Source of the DNA: Prolixibacteraceae bacterium JC049
Lineage (GTDB): Bacteria > Bacteroidota > Bacteroidia > Bacteroidales > Prolixibacteraceae
Assembly: GCA_023369685.1 (NCBI GenBank)
Contig: SACZ01000008.1
Coordinates: 1 to 64,000, forward strand
Reading direction: 5' to 3'
DNA: 64,000 nt
Part shown: in pieces, positions 9,425-18,177 of the stretch
Layout of the letters: the number at the start of each line of letters is the position of its first letter
Position numbering within the stretch: position 1 is the first letter of the stretch
Position numbers and translations under genes: made by a program
The notes under the pieces: generated by a model
Databases searched by the model: none
Seen by the model: only the letters and a program-made list of their open reading frames with translations
What the model was told of the DNA's origin: nothing

Positions 9425-10858
9425 ATGAAAGTATTAGTCGTAGATGATGATAATTTAAGTCGAAGTGCTGTTGCTGATTTTGTGGCGGAACAACTTGGTT
9501 TCGAGACACATCAGGCGGTTAATGCATACGATGCTATTGATCTTTTCAGAAAGAATAACTACGAAGTGGTTATCTCTGATATTCGAATGCCCGGGAAAAC
9601 AGGAATCGAATTGTTGAGTGAGCTAAAAGAGATAAATAGAGCTGTCGATGTGGTTATTATGACCGGTTTTGGTGATATGGAAACTTCTATTGCCGCATTG
9701 CGTAACGGAGCAACCGATTACTTGCTTAAACCCGTAAATGTTGAGCAATTGGCTGTCATTATTGATAGAATTGCAGAATATTATCGGGTAAAGGAGGAAA
9801 TTGCTCAGCTAAAAAATACGGTAGAAGAGAAAGATCAGAAATTATCTAGTGCTAAGGCTAAGGTCGAGGAGCTAAACAAGGCAATTAAAGAGATTTCAGG
9901 AATTGGAAAAATTGGTGTCTTTTCCCGAGGAATGAAAAGTGTCGTTGACTTGGCTACGCGTTTCCACGATGGCCCGGAATTACCAGTGCTAATTGAGGGA
10001 GAAACAGGAACCGGAAAAGAGGTAATCGCACGATTAATACATACTGGAGATAAAAATGATGATGCGGGGCCATTCGTTCCTGTGAACTGTGCAGCAATAT
10101 CACCCCATTTATTCGAAAGTGAACTTTTTGGTTATGCCGAAGGTGCTTTTACCGGAGCAAGAAAGCAAGGTGCAGTAGGTAAAATGGAGTTAGCCCAGAA
10201 TGGAACCCTGTTTTTAGATGAGATAGGCGAAATGCCATTAGAAATGCAGCCAAAACTGTTAAGAGTTTTGCAAGAGCGAGAGCTGTATCGTGTTGGAGGC
10301 ACCGACAAAATAGACCTGAATGTAAGAGTTGTATGTGCTACCAATCGCGATCTAAAGCAGATGGTTGACGAAGGGACTTTCAGAAGTGACTTATACTATC
10401 GATTAAGTTTGGGGATAATTAAAATTCCGGGACTTAAAGACCGGAAAGAGGATATTGTCTCGTTGGCACAGATGTTCTTGAATGATTTTGCTTTAAAGCG
10501 TCAGAAGAAGTTTCGTTTTATTGACGATGGGGCAAAAGAGATTCTGGAAAATTACTCGTGGCCAGGAAATGTAAGGGAGTTGCAAAATACCATTGAAAGA
10601 GTTGTTTTATTGAACAATGAAGTGACTCTTCTTCCGGAGCACCTACTTTTTTTACAAGACGAAGCACCGTTACAGCGTAAAGGTTATGAGTTACGACCAG
10701 GTACATTTTTACTTCCCGATGATTCGTTGGATATTCAGGAACTGGAATACGATATTGTAAGTAAAGCAATGAAGAAATTTGATGGCAATAAAACAAAGGT
10801 TGCCGAATATCTGGGTATTACCAGAAGTGCTCTTCGAAGTCGATTAAGCAAGTTATAA
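9425..10858 (+). CDS. NtrC-family sigma-54-dependent response regulator
   Basis: This 477-residue protein has a receiver domain (1-120) with acidic pocket DDD at 7-9 and phospho-acceptor Asp52 (SDIRMPG), a coiled linker (about 125-155), an AAA+ activator domain with Walker A GETGTGKE near 192-199, the sigma-54 contact loop GAFTGA near 240-245, and a Fis-type helix-turn-helix at the C-terminus (KTKVAEYLGITRSALRSRL). All key residues are intact, so it should be phosphorylation-activated and able to open sigma-54 promoters. The target genes are unknown; a sigma-54-like element lies about 170 bases beyond its stop codon. Confidence 0.93.
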   Translation: MKVLVVDDDNLSRSAVADFVAEQLGFETHQAVNAYDAIDLFRKNNYEVVISDIRMPGKTGIELLSELKEINRAVDVVIMTGFGDMETSIAALRNGATDYLLKPVNVEQLAVIIDRIAEYYRVKEEIAQLKNTVEEKDQKLSSAKAKVEELNKAIKEISGIGKIGVFSRGMKSVVDLATRFHDGPELPVLIEGETGTGKEVIARLIHTGDKNDDAGPFVPVNCAAISPHLFESELFGYAEGAFTGARKQGAVGKMELAQNGTLFLDEIGEMPLEMQPKLLRVLQERELYRVGGTDKIDLNVRVVCATNRDLKQMVDEGTFRSDLYYRLSLGIIKIPGLKDRKEDIVSLAQMFLNDFALKRQKKFRFIDDGAKEILENYSWPGNVRELQNTIERVVLLNNEVTLLPEHLLFLQDEAPLQRKGYELRPGTFLLPDDSLDIQELEYDIVSKAMKKFDGNKTKVAEYLGITRSALRSRLSKL

Positions 10859-10880
10859 GCATAAAATATTAGTGTGCGAA

Positions 10881-10946
10881 ACTGAACACCTGTTCGTTTC
10901 TGAACGCTCAAAATAGCCACTGTTCAATACTGAACAGTGGCTATTT
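10881..10946. promoter_or_regulatory. GAAC/GTTC repeats plus a perfect 16-bp inverted repeat
   Basis: Arms AAATAGCCACTGTTCA (10911-10926) and TGAACAGTGGCTATTT (10931-10946) pair perfectly around a four-base loop. The preceding 30 bases carry further GAAC/GTTC half-sites (CTGAACACCTGTTCG, then TCTGAACG). The hairpin has no following T-run, so it is not a standard intrinsic terminator. It may be a transcription-end hairpin for the regulator gene, an operator for the neighbouring activator, or both. Confidence 0.5.
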
Positions 10947-11024
10947 GCATATAAGAAATAGGTGCTTGTAATTAAGTTGTTGATATTCAGTGGTGTTTTG
11001 TTTTTTTTGGTTGCACGAAATGTT

Positions 11025-11041
11025 TTGGCATGCCAATTGTC
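11025..11041 (+). promoter_or_regulatory. Weak sigma-54-like promoter overlapping a perfect palindrome
   Basis: TGGCATG-N4-TTGTC resembles the sigma-54 consensus TGGCACG-N4-TTGCA, with the -24 GG and -12 TTG kept but the -12 GC missing. The first 12 bases, TTGGCATGCCAA, are also a perfect palindrome. It lies 34 bases before the ATG at 11075, a sensible promoter distance, and downstream of a sigma-54 activator gene. The mismatch at the critical -12 GC keeps confidence low. Confidence 0.3.
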
Positions 11042-11074
11042 TATTTATTGGCACAGAACTTAATTAAAAGTTTA

Positions 11075-11416
11075 ATGTCAACGTTCATTCACATATTTGA
11101 CCAACACAGACGAAGTAGATTCTTGGACGTTTGTTATCACAAGCAAGAGCATTTTATGAGGTACTTGCAAGATCGGATTACGATTTACAATAAAACGATA
11201 ACAAACTTACCAGAAGCGGAGTTTGCTTCAGCGGTTACTGGTGATGTTTATCTAAAGAGTTCAGAATTAAATGAATCTGTAGATGAAGTAATTCTACCAG
11301 CATCAAAGATTGTGAATAGCGAAAATGATGTTATTAACATCATGAATAAGCATATCTCGGAAGCGTTCGAGAGAATTTCGTTAGAAATTAGAGTGCATGT
11401 AATTATTGATAGGTGA
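11075..11416 (+). CDS. Small hypothetical protein
   Basis: This soluble protein of about 113 residues has no recognised family, signal peptide or membrane segment. The frame could open at 11030, but that start falls inside the palindrome/promoter-like element; ATG 11075 gives a cleaner N-terminus (MSTFIHIFDQHRR). The C-terminal third is amphipathic (INIMNKHISEAFERISLEIRV). Its position after the sensor kinase and sigma-54 activator makes it a candidate target of that pair; this is inference from location. Coding status is plausible but not certain. Confidence 0.5.
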   Translation: MSTFIHIFDQHRRSRFLDVCYHKQEHFMRYLQDRITIYNKTITNLPEAEFASAVTGDVYLKSSELNESVDEVILPASKIVNSENDVINIMNKHISEAFERISLEIRVHVIIDR

Positions 11417-12061
11417 TTATCTGGAAGGTGTGATAAGATTGAAAGGGATCATGGCAGAGAGAGAAAGAGTGTTTCATCTTATAGCTTTTCTTAGTAAGTA
11501 GTGATTTGATTATAGTAGAGGTTTTATTTAGGGACAACAGGAAATGCGATCACACCTTCTTTTTAAAATATTTTACCTGTAAAGTTTAGTTAGATTTATA
11601 GGATTTAGGTTGTAAAGAGATTTAGTAATTAAGGTCTAGATTGCAAGAAGGGAAGACACGATGATGTTGAAACGCAATTTAGATTATTGTCGAGAGAGGG
11701 ACAGATTGAGGTGAAGAGACAATGCTGAGTGCGTGCAGAAGGATTTGTAGGGTTTGAGCACTCAGCCTCTCGATAATGAAGAAAAAGAAAAGGTTAAAAA
11801 AATCATAGCTTTTGAGCAATTTGGTACGAATTGCTTTGTTCGTATAGGATATCAGTAATCCTGTGTAAGTCATAAAGACTGCTGGTATCCTTTTAAAGAG
11901 TTTTTTATTCAGGTGATTATAATAGGTTACATGTTTGGGCACTTGAAGGCTGACAATATAAGTGTCAGCCTTCTTTTTTTGTAGCCACTAGTATTTTAAA
12001 CCTGACCGTAGTAGATAGTGTGTAAGTGTTGTGGTGGTAAAAATGAAAGTAAGTTTAATTT
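11417..12061 (+). other. 645-bp stretch without a convincing gene
   Basis: Only short frames occur on the plus strand, and the 87-residue minus-strand frame (11679-11942) lacks family resemblance. A strong plus-strand terminator at 11946-11980 shows that transcription from the left probably continues through most of this stretch, either as a long 3' untranslated region or as a separate noncoding RNA. A short frame near 11750-11855 ending FVRIGYQ could be a remnant, but this is weak. Confidence 0.45.
11946..11980 (+). terminator. Intrinsic terminator
   Basis: Stem AAGGCTGACA/TGTCAGCCTT with a seven-base loop is followed by CTTTTTTT. It ends the transcript arriving from the left and separates it from the FAD-oxidase gene. 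Confidence 0.85.
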
Positions 12062-13975
12062 ATGCTGTACGGTAAATACAAGACATTTTTTGAAAGCTTG
12101 CAAATTGAAATTCCTGACGATCGGCTTCGGACGAGTCTGTCAGAGCGAATTTCGGTTAGTGAGGATGGTGGTATTTATCGTTATATTCCCAAGCTTGTTG
12201 TTGTTGTAAAGTCAGAGAGGGAAGTTGCTTGGGTGCTTAATTGCGCTTCTAAATTCGAAATTCCAATTACTTTTAGAGGAACAGGTAGTAGTAATGCTGG
12301 TCAATCATTAACTGGCTCTGTCTTGGTCGTAATCGATTCCTCGTGGAAGCAGTTCGAAATATCTGAAGATGGTGAAGAAGTTAAGGTAGCATGCGGCACT
12401 ACTCTAAATCAACTTAATGGAGAACTGAATAAGTTAGATCGATTTATCGAATTTCAATCTCATTCAAAAGCAGCAACAATTGCAGGAATCATTTCCGATT
12501 TTAGTTTTGGTTACTTGTCTGCCGACCCTTTCAAGTTGGCGCAGTGTATAAAATCACTTCGAGTGGTTTTATTTGACGGAACCATTGTGGATACCTCCAG
12601 AGATAGTGTTGATGAGTTGGTGGCGTTAACCAATAGTGGTTTTACTCCCAAGCTACAGAAACTACAGCGCTCCATAAGAGCCAATGAACCACTTTGTAAA
12701 GATTTGGCTGAAAAGCAACGAATAATAACGAGTGGATACCAGCTAGCACCTTTGGTTGAAGAAGATAACCTAATTCAATTAATTCAGAAATTGATGTTGG
12801 GTGCATCGGGTACTTTAGGTTTTATTTCAGAAGTAACACTGAAAACAACTTCTAAACCGAACCATATAGAATATGGAATTATTACTGCTGAGGACTCAGA
12901 ATGGCTGAATGAGCTAAATGATGAGTTAAGCGTAAATGCGCTAGATAATGCCATCTGGTTGGGAAGTGAAGGAGTAGATTTAATATCGAAAGCCGGGTTG
13001 CTGAATAAGCAGTTTGGAGTTGAAACCAAAGATCATTACGCACTTCTGTTTAAGATATCTGGAGATTCGGAAAAAGTATTAGAGGCTAAAAAGAACTACA
13101 TTCGAAGTTTTGATGGTTATAATCAAATTGGGTTCAATGAAAATCAATTGGAACACGATTTTTTGGTTTCATCATTACGTTGTTTAAGAGCTGAATTTCT
13201 AAAGAAAAATACAACCTGTTTTTCATCTTTGTTCTTAAGTTTTCAATTTCCATATGGAAATCTATTTGAAGCATTGAATGAGTTGAAGAGCTTTATTGAT
13301 GCTTATAAAGATGACTATCTCTATTGGGTAAATCCATTGCAAAATTCAGTAGATATACAGATTCCATTAGAGAAGTTCGACTCGGAAGATTCTGAAAGAT
13401 TATATCTTTTACTAGAAGGTATTTCAAGGATTGTAGCAGTAGATTATAAAGGAGTTTTAAGCTGTCATAGCGGTATTGGTCGTTTAATGTCTGCTTTTTT
13501 AAAGGTAGAATTGAATGCAGATCGATTAGAACTAATGAGTAGTATAAAGCGAATTTTTGATCCTTATTTACTTATGAATCCTGATGTGATGATGGGAGAC
13601 AAAGGGAGTATTTCCAATAAAAACCTGTTGTCGATTTTAGGAAAATACAACGAAGTAAATCACTGTACAACCTGTGGAAGTTGCGAAGAATGCAATAATA
13701 GAGGATGTTGTAGTTTAAGGAAAAAGCTTCAGTTATTGCGAGTAATGAATGAATGGTACGCTAAAAATCCAGCAGGAGAGCAATTGAAAAAACTGGTAAC
13801 AGAAACCGTTGACTTGTTCGATGAAGAGCATTCAGAAGAATATTTGAATAAATGCCCAATGGAGGTGAAACAGGAAGATGTAGTTTTGCCAGATTATTTA
13901 AAATCCTTAACTGGTCAGTCTAGATCTATTCGAGGGTTCTGGGAGAAGACAAAGAGGGTTTTACTTGGCGATTAA
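12062..13975 (+). CDS. FAD-linked oxidase/dehydrogenase (GlcD/D-lactate dehydrogenase-like) with short Cys-rich tail
   Basis: This 637-residue protein begins at an ATG and has a PCMH-type FAD-binding domain (about 40-225; ITFRGTGSSNAGQSLTG is the flavin-binding loop) and a C-terminal FAD-oxidase domain (to about 520, with SCHSGIGRL and DPYLLMNPD). In Bacteroidota the usual architecture is a longer FAD plus Fe-S fusion of over 900 residues. Here the Fe-S part is replaced by a short cluster, CTTCGSCEECNNRGCC, near 535-552, and a helical tail. It probably oxidises a 2-hydroxy acid such as D-lactate and passes electrons to a carrier, but the substrate is not determined by the sequence. The gene is monocistronic, after a terminator. 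Confidence 0.75.
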   Translation: MLYGKYKTFFESLQIEIPDDRLRTSLSERISVSEDGGIYRYIPKLVVVVKSEREVAWVLNCASKFEIPITFRGTGSSNAGQSLTGSVLVVIDSSWKQFEISEDGEEVKVACGTTLNQLNGELNKLDRFIEFQSHSKAATIAGIISDFSFGYLSADPFKLAQCIKSLRVVLFDGTIVDTSRDSVDELVALTNSGFTPKLQKLQRSIRANEPLCKDLAEKQRIITSGYQLAPLVEEDNLIQLIQKLMLGASGTLGFISEVTLKTTSKPNHIEYGIITAEDSEWLNELNDELSVNALDNAIWLGSEGVDLISKAGLLNKQFGVETKDHYALLFKISGDSEKVLEAKKNYIRSFDGYNQIGFNENQLEHDFLVSSLRCLRAEFLKKNTTCFSSLFLSFQFPYGNLFEALNELKSFIDAYKDDYLYWVNPLQNSVDIQIPLEKFDSEDSERLYLLLEGISRIVAVDYKGVLSCHSGIGRLMSAFLKVELNADRLELMSSIKRIFDPYLLMNPDVMMGDKGSISNKNLLSILGKYNEVNHCTTCGSCEECNNRGCCSLRKKLQLLRVMNEWYAKNPAGEQLKKLVTETVDLFDEEHSEEYLNKCPMEVKQEDVVLPDYLKSLTGQSRSIRGFWEKTKRVLLGD

Positions 13976-14090
13976 ATGGATTTATCTACCAGTCGAAATT
14001 GAAAATTATTAATTTTGTTGCTCGACGACGCAAATTGAAAAAATACTTACTGTTTATCTATAGGTAATTCGACAAACTTATAGATTTCTT

Positions 14091-17000
14091 ATGCATAATT
14101 TTAAAACTAGAGCTAAAGTTATTATTGGTTCTATTGTTGCAGCAGTTTTGCTGTTGTGTGTTATTGGTTTTGACACAGAGATATTTGTACCGAAGAGTGA
14201 TATTTTTCTTACAGGAAAAGAGTGGCGGGCTCTTGATATTAAACGCAAGAAAGAGCGAAGAGCAAATGGTTACTCAAAGCCCGATAAGCCATCTGAATAT
14301 ATAAACTACCACAATGCTATTCGAACCCCAGATGGAGGTGCATCACCATCTTATTCTGCTAATAATAAGATCAAAGAACTTCGAGAGGCCAGAGGGAATA
14401 TTATGATACCTAGAGCTGCGGGTGGTGAGCAGCTAAACGAAACTACATTAAATTGGATTGAAAGAGGTCCTGGAAATGTGAGTGGAAGAACGCGAGGCTT
14501 GATTATCGATCCTGATGATAAGACCGGAAACACTTGGTTTACTGGTTCTGTTGGTGGAGGAATCTGGAAAACGACAGATGCTGGTAAAAGTTGGAAGAAT
14601 CTAACTCCCAAATTCCCGAACTTATCTACTGTTTGTATTGCAATGGCACCATCAAATCACAATGTAATTTATGCAGGAACTGGAGAAGGTTTTCATAATA
14701 CAGATGCTATAAAAGGCGCTGGAATGTTTAAATCTACAGATCGAGGAAGCAGCTGGACACAATTAAACTCAACAATAAATGTTGAGAATTTCGAATTCAT
14801 AAATCGAATCATTGTTGACCCAGAGAATGCAGACATATTATTGGCTGTAACCAATAGTGGTATTTATAAATCCAAAGATGGAGGAGTTATTTGGAGTGAA
14901 AAATTCTCATCTGCTACTAGAGTTCAACATATAGTTGCTAATCCGGTTGATTTTAAAGTACAGTTTGCAGGTGTGAATGGAAAAGGAGTTATTAAAACAA
15001 CAGATGGTGGAGAAACCTGGAATTGGGCCTATAGATTGAGCGAAGGACGAGTTGAGTTGGCTATAGCACCAAGCAATACCAATGTTATTTATGCTTTGTC
15101 AGAACAATCAAACTTACATGTCTCTGCTGATAATGGAGAGAGTTGGCAGCGTGCAGAAGTAACTTCAGGTAGTAAATTACAGTTCTTAAGTAAGCAAGGA
15201 TGGTATAACAATACGTTAGCAGTTGCTCCTGATGACCCTAATAAGATTTATATTGGAGGGGTAAATGTTTTCTTGGCAACAATTTCATCCGATGGAACTA
15301 CTACGAAGAAAGTGTATACTGCATCGGAGGAAAATACGCAATCTTTTATGAAATTTATCAATTTTGGAGGAGATTACCTAGGAGGTGGAATGGAAGTGGC
15401 TGAAGATAAAAGTCTGCTTTCCTCTTTCGAAATTCGTTTTGGAGATAATTATAAACAAAAGGCTCATCGATTTACTGTTCCTCAGGGAGGAACCAAAGGT
15501 GTTCCTGCTAGTTCTTATTCTTACGAGGATTATGTAGAAGTGCCATTTCAAGCGTGGGATACCGACAATAATCGTCAATTGATGGTTTCATTTCGAGACC
15601 AGGATAGAAATGGTATTTTCAATCTGACAGCTCAAGATGATGAAAAACTAATTGGTCGCGAATATATTTTCATCCATTCAATAGAGTATGTTGAAACTCC
15701 TTCTGTAGATATTACAGTGAAAGGGGGGCATGAACACAAGCAAATGTCCTTTATCTGGCCCGTTTTGGTTGACGATGCTTCTTGGGATCCCGATAAATTG
15801 CCAGAATCGAAACTATCTTTCTTACAAAAGGAAGTAGTTGCAAAAAACTTGCATTCAAAAATGTTAGCTCATTGGGCAGGAGATGGGGCTCCTTATGTGC
15901 ATGCTGATAATCACAATATTCAGATAACTAAATCCGCAGGGGAGCCTTATCGTATTGTTGTAGCTAATGATGGAGGTGTTGGCTATTCAGATGATGGTGG
16001 AATGAGTTGGACGAATCCATCGAATGGTTATAATACAACTCAGCTTTATGGTGTTGACAGGCATCCTAGCATGCGAAAATATATCGGAGGAATGCAAGAC
16101 AATGGTTCATGGCTTTCGAAAGAGAATCCAGGAGTAAATTCGGTATGGAAGGAAGCAACAGGTGGAGATGGCTTCGACGTGATATGGCACGCTTCTAAGC
16201 CAGATACTATGGTAACGTCGTTGTATTATAATCGATTGTATGTCTCATATAATGACGGAAAAACATTTACCCGCTTGACCACTAGTAGTAATATCGACGA
16301 TTATGGGGATAGAAATAAAGCTCCTTTCATAACTCAAATTGCTTATAGTACAATTACTCCTGATAGAATATTTTTAATTGGAGCATCGGGGGTAACGCGT
16401 ACTGAAGATTTTGGGAAAACTTGGCAAACGATAAAGATAGAGGCTGATTGGGGATATTCCGGCTCTGGGAAAATTGCTATCTCTGGGGCTAATCCAGAAA
16501 TAGTATGGGCAGGTTGTAAAATGTCGTCAGCAGGAAAGTTGCATGTCTCTACAGATGGAGGAAAGACATTTCGTGTAACAAAGAATTTTACTCAGAATAT
16601 GGGATCTTTGTCTGGTTTAGCAACACATCCAACATTACCTAATACAGCATTTGCTCTATTTAGTTTTAATGGTTTATCGAAAATTTTGCGTACAGATGAC
16701 TTAGGAGAAACATGGAAAGATATCTCCGGATTTTCAGGAGGTAGAAGAAGTACTAATGGTTTTCCAAATGTCGCTGTTTATAGTTTGTTAGTAATGCCAT
16801 ATAACACGAATGAAATATGGGTAGGGACAGAAATAGGATTATTTGTTTCAAAAGATGACGGAGCCAATTGGGCATTAGCAGGAGATAATCTTCCAGCAGT
16901 TTCTATCTGGGATATGAAAGTGCGAGGAGAGGAAGTGGTAATTGCAACACACGGACGTGGCGTTTGGTCAACAGAGATGGAGCAATTGTCAGGAATTCCT

Positions 17001-18101
17001 AAAGCTCCAATAATTATAGAAGCAGGACAGGCTCCCGATGGAAAAGGAATTGTTAGATATAAATGTCTTTCAAATTTCGATTACATAGACGTGTTGGTAG
17101 ATAATAATAAAGTGTTTAGAAAAACAACTGTTGTTGTTGCTGAAAATAGTGAACAACTGAAATTCGATCTAAGTAAAGAACAAGAAACTCATACCTTACA
17201 ATTGGTAGGTTACAAAAATGATAAGCCTTATTATTCTGGTAGTGTGCTAATAAAGTCAATTCAATTGCAGGAACCTTCTGATAGTTATAGTAATGATTTT
17301 GAATCGGAGAATGCTGAAGTGGATTTTATAGGTAATGGCTTTCAGGTGAGGAGTTATTCTGAATTGACAGGAAAAGCATTGCATTCAGAACATTCATATC
17401 GAACAAAAAGTGAGTTAGTTTATACATTGTTAAAGCCTATAATTGTTAAGCCTAGAGTAAGTGATGGTAAAGCATGGTTGCGTTTTAACGATATTGCGAT
17501 GGTTGAACCGGGCGATGTAAATAGTGTCTTTGGAGAAAGTAAATTCTATGATTATGTGATTGTAGAGGCTACTAATGATGGCATAACTTGGAAAAAACTT
17601 GGTGATGGGTATGATTTTAATGTGTTTAAAGAAGAAGCTAAATCTCTCGGTATTAATAATCAGAATAGCAATCCTGTTCAGGAATTGTACAAAAGACAAG
17701 AACGGAATCTTTTGGAATATTTTTCAGAAGGAGATGTTGTGCTTATTCGTTTTAGGTTATACTCTGATAATTTGACCACCGGTTGGGGATGGGTAATTGA
17801 TAATATCGAAATTCAGCTGGAGAAGTTTACAGGAGTAAGAAGTCAGGATAAATTAGTGACTCGGGTATATCCAAATCCTGCAAATAATTGGTTGAATGTA
17901 CAACCTAAATCAGGCTATGAAGGAGTGTTGAATATGAATTTATATAACATTCAAGGACAGCGAATAAAATCAGAAGTATATATAATAAATTCAGGAAAAG
18001 AAATTAAATGGAACACCAATGAAATAAAGCAAGGAGCATATTTGCTAGAGTTGGTGTATGGCTCGAAAAGAGAAACTCATAAACTAATAATAAGACATTA
18101 A
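14091..18101 (+). CDS. Secreted BNR/VPS10-like propeller protein with type A T9SS sorting tail
   Basis: This 1336-residue protein has an N-terminal hydrophobic export segment (about 10-27) and about eleven Asp-box/BNR motifs of the form S/T-x-D-x-G-x-x-W/F (for example TTDAGKSW, STDGGKTF, SKDDGANW), typical of sialidase-like or VPS10/sortilin-like double beta-propellers. A beta-sandwich region follows near 1060-1240. The last 80 residues (VYPNPANNWLNVQ ... GAYLLELVYGSKRETHKLIIRH) form a type A T9SS sorting domain, so it should be exported and anchored on the cell surface. It may be a glycan-active or protein-binding protein; catalytic sialidase residues could not be assigned. It is transcribed alone and faces the fucosidase operon across a shared terminator. 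Confidence 0.82.
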   Translation: MHNFKTRAKVIIGSIVAAVLLLCVIGFDTEIFVPKSDIFLTGKEWRALDIKRKKERRANGYSKPDKPSEYINYHNAIRTPDGGASPSYSANNKIKELREARGNIMIPRAAGGEQLNETTLNWIERGPGNVSGRTRGLIIDPDDKTGNTWFTGSVGGGIWKTTDAGKSWKNLTPKFPNLSTVCIAMAPSNHNVIYAGTGEGFHNTDAIKGAGMFKSTDRGSSWTQLNSTINVENFEFINRIIVDPENADILLAVTNSGIYKSKDGGVIWSEKFSSATRVQHIVANPVDFKVQFAGVNGKGVIKTTDGGETWNWAYRLSEGRVELAIAPSNTNVIYALSEQSNLHVSADNGESWQRAEVTSGSKLQFLSKQGWYNNTLAVAPDDPNKIYIGGVNVFLATISSDGTTTKKVYTASEENTQSFMKFINFGGDYLGGGMEVAEDKSLLSSFEIRFGDNYKQKAHRFTVPQGGTKGVPASSYSYEDYVEVPFQAWDTDNNRQLMVSFRDQDRNGIFNLTAQDDEKLIGREYIFIHSIEYVETPSVDITVKGGHEHKQMSFIWPVLVDDASWDPDKLPESKLSFLQKEVVAKNLHSKMLAHWAGDGAPYVHADNHNIQITKSAGEPYRIVVANDGGVGYSDDGGMSWTNPSNGYNTTQLYGVDRHPSMRKYIGGMQDNGSWLSKENPGVNSVWKEATGGDGFDVIWHASKPDTMVTSLYYNRLYVSYNDGKTFTRLTTSSNIDDYGDRNKAPFITQIAYSTITPDRIFLIGASGVTRTEDFGKTWQTIKIEADWGYSGSGKIAISGANPEIVWAGCKMSSAGKLHVSTDGGKTFRVTKNFTQNMGSLSGLATHPTLPNTAFALFSFNGLSKILRTDDLGETWKDISGFSGGRRSTNGFPNVAVYSLLVMPYNTNEIWVGTEIGLFVSKDDGANWALAGDNLPAVSIWDMKVRGEEVVIATHGRGVWSTEMEQLSGIPKAPIIIEAGQAPDGKGIVRYKCLSNFDYIDVLVDNNKVFRKTTVVVAENSEQLKFDLSKEQETHTLQLVGYKNDKPYYSGSVLIKSIQLQEPSDSYSNDFESENAEVDFIGNGFQVRSYSELTGKALHSEHSYRTKSELVYTLLKPIIVKPRVSDGKAWLRFNDIAMVEPGDVNSVFGESKFYDYVIVEATNDGITWKKLGDGYDFNVFKEEAKSLGINNQNSNPVQELYKRQERNLLEYFSEGDVVLIRFRLYSDNLTTGWGWVIDNIEIQLEKFTGVRSQDKLVTRVYPNPANNWLNVQPKSGYEGVLNMNLYNIQGQRIKSEVYIINSGKEIKWNTNEIKQGAYLLELVYGSKRETHKLIIRH

Positions 18102-18135
18102 TGGATGTGAGTTAAAATAAGTCGTTTGATGAAAG

Positions 18136-18177
18136 AAAATAGGCTGATTGAATTTCAATCAGCCTATTTTTTTATTC
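18136..18177. terminator. Bidirectional terminator between convergent genes
   Basis: The arms AAAATAGGCTGATTGA and TCAATCAGCCTATTTT form a long stem with T-runs on the plus strand and A-runs upstream. It can stop the propeller gene (plus) and the fucosidase operon (minus). Confidence 0.88.

Noticed and set aside
11679-11942. 87-residue minus-strand frame as a gene
   Set aside because: No family resemblance, hydrophobic low-complexity stretch, and it overlaps a region read through on the plus strand to a terminator.
12018-12209. 63-residue plus-strand frame before the FAD oxidase
   Set aside because: It lies mostly inside the oxidase gene in another frame and has no recognisable features.
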